Positions 35,625-44,925 of a stretch of 64,000 nucleotides of DNA are shown here, one piece after another. Each line of letters opens with the position of its first letter. Position 1 is the stretch's first letter. The notes under the pieces are model-generated. The model made no database searches and was not told where the DNA came from. It saw nothing but the letters and a program-made list of their open reading frames with translations. Both the position numbers and the translations under genes were made by a program. The stretch comes from Viscum album (taxonomy: Eukaryota > Streptophyta > Magnoliopsida > Santalales > Viscaceae): assembly GCA_963277665.1 (NCBI GenBank), contig OY728159.1, positions 1,023,327,343 to 1,023,391,342 on the forward strand. The letters are read 5' to 3'.

Positions 35625-36070
35625 ATTAAAAGCACCGTTCATGGAGACGTTAGGTCGTACGTACGCATGAACGCTAGTTTCATTTTATGTCATATTAATG
35701 GAATTATAACAAAATGAGAGATATATAAATTATAATTCCAGAATGATATCCATAATTTAGATGTAATATATTACATATATATCCATTATATATATGTACT
35801 TATAATAGTACATAACATTTGGAGATAAGAAATGAAATGCACCGTTCATGGAGACGGTAAGCCGTACGTACGCATGAACGCTACTTTCAATTCTATCTCA
35901 TACATCAATGGAAAGAAAATAATAATGATATAAATGTATATTATAATTCCAGTATAACATCATATATAAAAACTTTAAATCCATCCTTTATACATCCCAC
36001 ATATGGCATTAACGAATAAAATCACTTTGAGGGGGCGGTAGTCCGCACTTCCTAAAATGAAGATATCACG
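35625..36070 (-). other. Three covarying hairpin blocks, L2 3' LTR
   Basis: The blocks at 35640-35672 and 35844-35880 have perfect 8-bp arms CGTTCATG/CATGAACG around a loop with CGTACGTACG. The third block (36021-36064) has TCACTTTGAGG against CCTAAAATGA: nine pairs with one mismatch and one bulge, and a different arm sequence. Its inner stem is GCGG/CCGC where the others have ACGG/CCGT. Core-to-core spacing is about 207 and 180 bp. Confidence 0.8.
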
Positions 36071-36594
36071 TTACCCATAATGGAAACCATAACGGTATGC
36101 CATAAATGAAAAATACAGATGATTAAGTAAAACATAAACATATTATATATCATATATAAATATATTGACAACTTAATGGCCACCTTTGATGGTGTAATAT
36201 GAGTGTTGAACAATCATTGTTTTGTGAGACAAAAATTCGCCATCCACAGAAACAGTATGTTCTTTAACCATTAGATGGAGGTGTGTGTAAGTGTAGATCT
36301 AATAATTAACAAAAAAACATCCTAGTATATTGAAGACAATTTTTTTGTTACAAAATGAAAGAATAGAAAGAGTTTAGGGGGTTTTAGAAGCAAAATAAAA
36401 CAAATGGACTGATGTGAAGACATTACCTTAAATCGGGTAACTCCCTTTGGTTTGAGCTCAAAGGCTTACTTGGGAAGACTTATTCCCAATGTGAGGCTTA
36501 AAGGAGTAATAGAGGTATGTGTGGAGACAAAATGGGCAGGGGTTGGACGAGACAATGGCTTTGGAAGTGTGGGTAAGGTGGTAGAGGTGGGGGC

Positions 36595-36604
36595 CTTTTA
36601 TAAG
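36595..36604 (-). promoter_or_regulatory. L2 3' LTR TATA box
   Basis: Minus-strand CTTATAAAAG in a pyrimidine/purine context like L1 (54944-54953). Confidence 0.65.
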
Positions 36605-39177
36605 AGGAGAGGAGGGGCACTCGTGGAAAGGTATAAAATGTAACTTTATTTTCAAATGAGTTTCGAATTTTAATGGTCCCACATTGATGTGTTTCAAGGA
36701 TAAGGTGATAAGGGTTCGAAATCCACCCATAGAATAGGTTTTGGACATTTGTAGGTCTTATATATTACATTATCTTTCCATTTTATTTAAATCGTTAAAT
36801 AATGAGGTCATCTCTGCACCATCATGATGTCATAAATAATTTAATTTATTTAATATATAAAAATTATAAAAAAATACTACGATGTAGGAAATATTTTTAG
36901 ATTTCTAATTACTCTTTATAGTGAAAATTCTCACTTTTATAACCCCATGTAAAATTTGTTTTAGTAAAACATGTCTTGTTTGTGTCATTTTTTACTTTAA
37001 CATTAAATAAAAAGGTATTTATGTCATTTTCCAACCCAAGTGGCTCCATGGGGTCCCTGAGTTGACCCATGGATTGTCTTGGTCGGACATGACACATCCA
37101 ATGAGGGTAGGACATGTGTCTAGCTCATTTTATTTTATTAAAACATTATTCATACCTTAAACTACACTAATTACCTCTAATCGCGATTAAAAACTTAATA
37201 AGATACTATTCACAAAAAAATTATTTTAATCCCATTTAACCACATTTTAATTATTAATGACATCCATTTATGTCGGATTTTTGAAATTAAAAAAAAAAGG
37301 TGGCAAAATTTCATTTAAACGGATAATCAGTTTTTATATGTACCACTTTGTGGTTTCACAATTCATCAAAAATTGATGTTTTTCAAAAAAAATTATCAAA
37401 AATTCACCCAAAGATATATTTGATATTCTGAATTGAAAAATGGTGTCTATTTTAAAAATTCAAAACATATAAGTTGCATTAATTATTTTAATAATTAATT
37501 CCCGATGTCAAAACAAATAGCGTGTTTTTATGAAACAAAATGTATCAAAAGATTGACACTAGATTAAGTCTGATTTCAATGTGAAATTAATTCCAACGAC
37601 CACTATTGGATTAAATGGTAAAAATATATTCTAAAATCACTTTAAAACCAATTAATAAGATAATCTAATCATACAAAAAAATTATATTAAAAAGAGGTTT
37701 TGAATTAAAATACAACATTTTTCACTATTCATTAAAAATTGACCTTTTTCGGAAAAATACCAAAAATTTACACAAAGTAAATTTTGATGTCCCGATTCTA
37801 AAGAAGAATTTTATTTTGTCAAATATAACACATAAAATTGTCAAAAAGTGGATTTAAAAGAGGTTCTCCATCAAAAGGCCGTTAATCAACCTTTTAAAGA
37901 ATATTAGAATGTTTACGCTTAAAATTGGATTCATTCTCATTTTGAATACTCTATCATTTATTGTAAAAAGTAAAAATATTTGACAAACATATGTAATCAT
38001 TTTGTAGTTAGTTCTGTTAATTCCTGCCATTACACTGGCTAGGCGTTAAATACTATTTAAAATAATATTATTTTATTATTAGAGTGCAACGTATGATTCC
38101 CATGAAACTTGTTGTTTCATATTTGGTACGCCATCGAGCATAGCGTCCCCTTTAAAGTCATATTAATATTTTATTCACAAATATGGATAAATGTGAAAAT
38201 TTCATACTCTTTATTTACCTGGGGTGTTACATCCTTCCCCCCTTTTGGGAATTGTGTCCTCGCAATTTTAAAATTGGGCTTGGAAAATTCATTGAAAATC
38301 CCACATCAGAACAAGAGTCAATAAAACAATCACATTAAAATAAAGAAATATAAGTTCAAAGGTCACCCGAGTTAACCCATACTAGGATTCCAAGTATGAA
38401 AATATGGACATTAATGAAAAAACAAAGGGTCATGTTCTGATAGAGAGTGATAGTAAACATGTCTTGGAAAAGTTAACCATAAGAGAATCACAAACTTGTG
38501 AATGGTAAAACGGTATTTGATTCCCCAGTAGGAGAAGTTAACATACAACACTATTGTTTTAAGTAAATCTTCATTGAGGAATTTATTTTTGATCTTAAGG
38601 AATACTACTTATTTGTCATGTTTACTTTCAACTTTTACTAGATTTCTTACACAAACTCATACTTTCCCCAAAAGACGAGTATTTAGGAAGACTAATTCAC
38701 ATTAAGAGTACTATAATCAACTTCTAGAGAATCACCTAATCCATAAAAGAGAACTATATACTTCCCATATCTTTAGACATTAACCAAAACCAAAACCAAA
38801 AAGGTCAGTACAATATCCGAAAATTCCCAAAAAGGATAATCCTTTAAAAAAAATATTCTTAATCTCCAAAATTTATTAAACAATACACAAAGTTCAACAA
38901 AGAACATTCAATAAAAAAATTGTCCATAAAATACTTCAATGTAAACCAATCTAATATTGAAACCCAAACATTTGAAGTATTTAGTCGCATATTCTTCCAA
39001 GGTACAAATTAACACTTATCTCCAAATAATATCAATTACTCTTAAAGTCTCGTATTGAAAAGTAATTAACCTAATCACATATCCTCCATGATAGGTTAAT
39101 CATTTCCATAGATAACCCAAAATAATCTTGCTCTTGATTCCTAAAATCATCTAACTAAAAAGAATTAGTCAAAATAA

Positions 39178-39335
39178 CCAGAGACTTCACATAGTCCAGT
39201 GGTAGGCGATAAATACCAGTCGCACTTTGGTTGTGGGTTCGATTCCCGTAGCTTTGTCCGACGCGACGGGTTGTCACACGGTCTGTGTGTTGTCCTTTTT
39301 CCAAAACTATATAATTTTAAAACATTCCCCAAAAC
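39178..39335 (+). mobile_element. tRNA-derived SINE copy
   Basis: Internal Pol III promoter boxes are clear: A box TAGTCCAGTGGTAGGC (39192-39207) and B box GGTTCGATTCC (39236-39246). Their starts are 44 bp apart, as in a tRNA gene. The sequence beyond the B box (GTTGTCC-TTTTTCCAAAACTATA) is not tRNA. A second, antisense copy at 58610-58762 shares the whole body, including the GAGACTTC-like head and GTTGTC-TTTTTC tail. Confidence 0.85.
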
Positions 39336-39523
39336 GAGATAAAATCTTCAAAAATGATCATAACATATTTTATCCTCATGTCTATCTCATGCCTTTCACT
39401 TTCCAGCATAACATATAATATCCCATAATTACCTCAAAAGTAAGGATCATATAAACTCTAATGGTTAGCTTTATAATTATTACCGGAACTTCCACATCGA
39501 TTGGTCATCTCGTACATGATGCA

Positions 39524-39694
39524 TTATACATCATACCAAGGTTTATGTGGTTGATCATGACTCCTTGATAGTTGGTTTAGAACAACCACAAGTTTCCTCA
39601 TTGAATCCCCCATTTTATCTAGTATCCTAATCAGAGAACCACCACAGTTTCCTTCAAAATTGTTGTCTCTTTGGTGCCTGCTAGATCCATCCAT
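39524..39694 (-). pseudogene. gag: L2 gag N-terminal remnant
   Basis: A 56-codon minus-strand frame starts Met-Asp-Gly-Ser-Ser-Arg-His-Gln-Arg-Asp-Asn-Asn-Phe. It continues with Arg-Ile-Leu-Asp-Lys-Met-Gly-Asp-Ser-Met and Asn-Gln-Leu-Ser-Arg before a TAA at 39526-39524. It sits about 200 bp after the primer-binding site, where gag begins in gypsy elements, and parallels the L1 gag start at 57589. The rest of gag, including zinc knuckles, is not found; a SINE lies further on. The call rests on position and on similarity to plant gypsy gag N-termini. Confidence 0.55.
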
Positions 39695-41020
39695 TCACTA
39701 AAAACAGAAATGTCAGTGTGAGTATATCAAAAAAACCATCATGTATTAATGTGGAAGATAAACACTAATATATACTTACTCATTCACTTTATCTAAAACT
39801 AGGACTCTTTCTGAAATCCTAACCGTTATGGTAATGTCACTTACGCTTAGAGGATACCCTAACCTCTAAAGTTATCAAAACCGACCATTGATGCCAACTA
39901 TAAGGCCCCAGCCTTAAACCTTACTTAATATTGAATTAAATGAATAATTCACATCGAGGATCTTTTCAGGTTTAGAGTTTTAGAGAATTAGGAAATAACT
40001 ATTGCATCTCAAAAGATTACAAAGTAGAAACTTCTACTAAGTTTCCATAAAATAAAAACCCACAAAAAGAAACATGTCTAGTTCCATGTTTTAGGTATCA
40101 TGACTTTCCCCTGATCCCATCATTGACACTATTCCACGTTAAATCCTGTGAAAAACATTTCAAAAACATGGTATGAGCATAAAAATCTCATTAAGGGATA
40201 CACAAGGAATGAAAACTATTAGTTTTTCAAAACAACAAGTTAACTATGTATACATTATCAATGTAATACTTTTCACCTTCTCGAAGTAGTAATATCTCTT
40301 TACTGAATAAAAGTTCATTACTTACCCTTATGTAACCAAAATATTACCATAAAATTTATATAAAGATCACATAACATATAAAGTTATCTTGGGATATAAA
40401 CATATTTAAGTGGAATAACCATACGGCCAACTTCCACACATATCACTTCATGGAATAGCCATACGGCCAACTTCCATACATTCTTAATGGAATAGCCATA
40501 CGACCGACTTCCATACCCAATGCATTGGAGGTTATAATGTAACCACCCGTACTGGTATTCACGGAACCACCCGTCCTATGGTTTATCACGTAACCACCCA
40601 TCAAATGTCTAAGTACCATTATAAAAATCATAAGATATAAAACAAATATAATGGAAAGAAAAAATTTCTACACTTTGATCACAATATATCACTTAAATAT
40701 ATTAAAATAACAAATCCATTATAAAATATAATTTTGAATACCAAAATACAGAAAAGAGTATATGGTATTTATTTCATTTTAAATAAAAACATTATGGCTC
40801 ATTCAGGAAGCAAAAGACCAAATAATACTCGCAGTGGTGGAAAAGGTCGTTGTCAACGCATATGTTAAAAGAAACATTCCTATTTGTTGTTTTGTAAAAA
40901 GCATCGTAGAAAAAGATTCATTTTGTATAAATGTAAAAGTAAAAGGTGTTTATACACCGTATAAAAGAATATTGTGTATAAAACGAAATATGCCTCAATG
41001 AAAGGAGATTGAGACGAAGT

Positions 41021-42030
41021 CCCTTACAAAGATTGTATCTTTGGATTAAGGATAAATCAATTACATAATTAGGTGTGAAAAACGAATACACCAAATATAA
41101 GTGGTTATTAAGTGTAAAAAATTCAGATGTTATTCACAAATATTCATAGAACCACATATTCAAGGAGTACGAGCTTATCCCAAAGAATCAAAATTGGGTT
41201 AAGAAGTTCCCTTGCAAAAATTTGACAGCCTAACGACGTCACTACAAAATTCAGAAAATGAGTTGATGAGATATAAAAAGGGTATCTCATCACTTGGACC
41301 TAAAATTTACATCGATAAGGAAATATGAGAACATATCCCAACATAACAATATGTAAATTAAAAGACCCAACAAAAGAAGTATTTTAAAAAGAGTAGGGTG
41401 AAAGGTTCCCTTACCGACATGGGAATCTTTCGAAACATACACCCCGTGAAAGAAGGACAATAAAAAATTGATGTAAATACTAATAAATGAAATTATATTA
41501 CACAATGAGTAAAATAATGGTCAGTACATACACAAATCAAAGGAAATTGTGGCAAATGTAGCATAAATCTCACGGTAATAAAAGTTAGATGAAAAATCCC
41601 TTACGAAAACTCGGCAGCCTAACGGCGCCACTTAAAACATTCAAAATGGATTGATGAGATCACATAGGGTCTCTAATAATATTAACATAATGTTTACATA
41701 AATATGAATATAAAATAACATCCCCCAACATAACAAAGCGGTTCTTAAAAGAAGTGACATAAAGGAGAGTACTTAAAAAGAAAGAGAGAGGTTAGATTTT
41801 TTACGAAAATTCGACAGCCTAACGGCACCACTCAAAACATCAAAATTGGATTGATGAGATATAATAGGGTCTCTCATCATATGAACATAAAAAATTACAG
41901 TAATAGTAATATAAATGAACATCCAAATAACAATAAAGATGAGCTTTAATTGGAATGACATAAAAGAGTGTACTTAAAAAGAAAGAGAGGAGTAGGATCC
42001 CTTACCTCAAGTGCAACTTGTCTTGTTCGT
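41021..42030 (-). repeat. Six ~195-bp CCCTTAC modules in L2 5' LTR
   Basis: Spacings are 188, 199, 190, 200 and 201 bp. The GATGAGA...TCTCATC hairpin is kept at 41265-41290 (nine-bp perfect arms GATGAGATA/TATCTCATC) and 41853-41878. In the module near 41653-41680 one arm has decayed. Confidence 0.85.
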
Positions 42031-42334
42031 TTCTTTATATTCCTGAATAATAAACTTTGGTCAATTTATAATTTCTTAAGGACCTCCTATAATGATTATT
42101 ATTCAGTTCATATCACATATTTAAATTTTATAATAATTGGTTAGTAATATGAGTTCATATTAGACGTTTTTGTCGATGTTTGGTACATGAGTCAAAAATT
42201 GAACTTGTTGGAAAATGTTGTTAAAGGTACATCATATCCAGAATAGTATTGAGGTTTTAAATATCATATATATCCACTATATATTCATTTTATACTATTA
42301 CATAGCATTTGGAGATAAAAAATTAAAAGCACCT

Positions 42335-42770
42335 TTCATGGAGGCGGTAGGCCTTATGTACAAATGAATGCTACTTTCATTTTTTGTCATATTAGTGGAA
42401 TTAAAAAAAAATGATAGATATATATATTTTATAATTACAGAATGATATCCATAATTTAGATGTAATATATTACATATATATCTATTATATATATGTAATT
42501 ATAATAGTACATAACATTTGGAGATAAGAAATGAAATGCACCGTTCATGGAGACGGTAAGCCGTACGTACGCATGAACGCTACTTTCAATTCTATCTCAT
42601 ACTTTAATGGAAAGAAAATAATAATGATATAAAGGTATATTATAATTCCAGTATAACATCATATATAATAACTTTAAATCCATCCATTATACGTCCCACA
42701 TATGGCATTAACGAATCCAATCACTTTGAGGGGGCAATAGTCCGCACTTCCTAAAATGAAGATATCACGT
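42335..42770 (-). other. Three hairpin blocks, L2 5' LTR
   Basis: The block at 42542-42578 has perfect CGTTCATG/CATGAACG arms and intact CGTACGTACG. The block at 42335-42370 is decayed to five arm pairs. The block at 42720-42765 keeps TCACTTTGAGG/CCTAAAATGA. Spacing is 209 and about 181 bp. Confidence 0.75.
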
Positions 42771-43296
42771 TTACCCATAATGGAAACCATAAAGGTATGC
42801 CATAAATGAAAAATATCGAAGCTTAAGTAAAACATAATCATATTATATATCATATATAAATATATTGACATCTTAATGGCCACCTTTGACGGTGTTATAT
42901 GAGTGTTGAACAATCATCGTTTCGTGAGACAGAAATTCACCATCCACAGAAACACTATGTTCTTTAACCATTATATGGAGGTGTGTAACTGTAGCTAGAA
43001 TAATTAACATAACAACATCCTAGTATATTTTTGATACTGGTGTTGTTACAAAATGAAAGAATAAAAAGAGTTTAGGGGGTTGTAGAAGCAAAATAAAACA
43101 AAAGGACTCAAGTGAAGACATTACCTTAAAATCGGGTAACTCCCATTGGTTTGAGCTCAAATGCTTCCTTGGGAAGATTTCTTCCCAATGTGAGGCTTTA
43201 ATAAGTAATATAGGTATGTTTAGAGACAAAATGGGCAGGTTTTTGCTGAGACAAAGGCTTTGGAAGTTTGGTAAGGTGGTAGAGGGGGGGGGGGGG

Positions 43297-43306
43297 CTTT
43301 TATAAG
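43297..43306 (-). promoter_or_regulatory. L2 5' LTR TATA box
   Basis: Minus-strand CTTATAAAAG followed immediately downstream by a 13-C run (plus strand G, 43284-43296). Confidence 0.65.
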
Positions 43307-44925
43307 AGGAGAGGAGGTGCACTCTTGGAAAGGTATAAAATGTAACTTTATTTTCAAATGATTTTCGGATTTTAATGTTCCTACATTGATGTGTTTCAAG
43401 GATAAGGTGATAAGGGTTCTAAATCCACCCATTTAATAGGTTTTGGACATGTGTAGGTTTTTGATATTACATTATCATTCCATTTTATTTAAATTGCTAA
43501 ATAATGAGGTCATCGCTGCATCATCATGATGTCAAAAATAATTTAAGTTATTTAATGTCTAAAAATAATAAAAAAATACTATGTTGTAGGAAATCATTTT
43601 ATATTTCCAATTACTCTTTATAGTAAAAAATCTTACTTGTATAACCCCATGTAAAAATTGTTTTAGTAAAACATGTCATGTTTGTGTCATTTTTACTTTA
43701 ACATTAAATAAAAAGGTATTTATGTCATTTTCCAAGCCAAGTGGCTCCATGTGGTCCCCAAGATGACCCATGGACTTGGTCAGCCATGACACATCCAAGA
43801 GGGTAGGAAATGTGTCTAGGTCATTTCATTTTATTAATACATTATTCTTACCTTAAACTACACTAATTACCTCTAATCGCGATTAAAAACTTATTAAGTT
43901 ACTGTTCACGAAAAAATTATTTTAATCCCATTTAACCACATTTTACTTCTTAATGACATCCATGTATGTTGGATTTTTGAAATTCAAAACAAAACAGTGT
44001 CAAAATTTCATTTAAACGGAAAATCTGTTTTTATAAGTACCACTTAGTGGTTTCACTATTCATCAAAATTGATGTTTTTCAGAAAATTACCAAAAATTCA
44101 CCCTAAGATATATTTGATATTCTGAATTAAAAAATGATGTCTATTTTACAAATTTAAAAACATATAAGTTGCATTAATTAAATTAATAATTAATTCCCGC
44201 TGTCAAAATAAATAGCGTGTTTTTATGAAACAAAATTTATCAAAAGATTGACACTAGTTTAAGTCCGATTTCAAAGTGAAATTAATTCAAACGGCCACTA
44301 TTGGATTAAATGATAAAAATAAATTCTAAATTAACTTTAAAACCAATTAATAAGATAGTCTAATAATACAAATAAATTAGATTAAAAAAAGGTTTTGAAA
44401 TAAAATACAACATTTTTCACTATTCATTAAAAATTGAACTTTTTCGGAAAAATACCAAAAATTACACAAAGTAAATTTTGATGTCCCGATTCTAAAGAAG
44501 AATTTTATTTTGTGAAATATTACACATAAAATTGTCAAAAAATGGATTTAAAAGTGGTTCGCCATCAAAAGGCTGTTAATCGACCTTTTAAAGAATATTA
44601 GAATGTTTACGCTTAAAATTGGATTCATTCGCAGTTTTAATCCTCTAACATTTATTGTAAAAAGTAAAAATATTTGACAAACATATATAATCATTTTTTA
44701 GTTATATCTGTTCATTTCTGCCATTACACCGACTAGGCGTTAAATACTATTTAAAATAATATTATTTTATTATTAGAGTGCAACATAAGATTCCCAAGAA
44801 ACTTGTTGTTGCGTGTTTGGTATGCCATCAAGAATTGGGTCCCCTTTAAAGTCATATTAATATATTATTCACAAATATGGATAAATGTGAAAATATCATA
44901 CTCTTTATTTACCTGGGGTGTTACA

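Larger units (their letters stand above)
33227..38231 (-). repeat. L2 3' LTR (5005 bp)
   Basis: In element order from 38231: TGTAACACC start, TATA box (CTTATAAAAG, 36604-36595), GGTAATGTC (about 36430-36420), three hairpin blocks (36020-36070, 35835-35885, 35630-35680), six ~195-bp CCCTTAC modules (35300 to 34321), minisatellites (33908-33715), end at 33227. The plus-strand frames 36452-36643 and 36458-36748 (-) fall in the leader and are not genes. Confidence 0.92.
38232..39898 (-). mobile_element. L2 internal region
   Basis: 1.67 kb with no pol. In element order: primer-site-like sequence (39898-39885), gag start (39694-39524), SINE in opposite orientation (39178-39335), a segment near 38420-38460 (minus strand CTCTATCAGAACATG) conserved with L1 and L3, then the purine tract (38246-38232). 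Confidence 0.85.
33227..44925 (-). mobile_element. L2: LARD-like gypsy derivative, antisense
   Basis: An 11.7-kb element with 5.0-kb LTRs and only 1.67 kb between them. On its own strand it starts TGTAACACCCCAGG at 44925 and ends CTTATA at 33227. The 5-bp target duplication TTTTC (33222-33226, 44926-44930) is perfect, which fixes both ends. It carries a primer-site-like GTTGGCATCAATGG at 39898-39885 and a purine tract AAAAGGGGGGAAGGA at 38246-38232. The internal region holds only a short gag start and a SINE, no pol. Very long LTRs with a non-coding core match the definition of LARD elements, mobilised in trans by an autonomous relative. Confidence 0.93.
39899..44925 (-). repeat. L2 5' LTR (5027 bp)
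   Basis: Near-copy of 33227-38231. Module starts: 41021, 41209, 41408, 41598, about 41798, 41999. Hairpin blocks: 42335-42370 (decayed), 42541-42578 (perfect), 42720-42765 (inner stem broken by two G-to-A changes). TATA (minus) at 43306-43297. Minisatellites at 40410-40610. A 13-G run lies at 43284-43296 beside the TATA box. Confidence 0.92.

Noticed and set aside
36452..36748. Overlapping open frames on both strands (63 and 96 codons)
   Set aside because: They lie in the LTR leader of L2; the frame is altered in the sister LTR (43220-43432) and there is no recognisable motif.
39192..39250. Possible tRNA gene
   Set aside because: A and B boxes have tRNA spacing but the sequence does not continue as a tRNA acceptor stem, and a second copy shares extra 3' sequence: a SINE instead.
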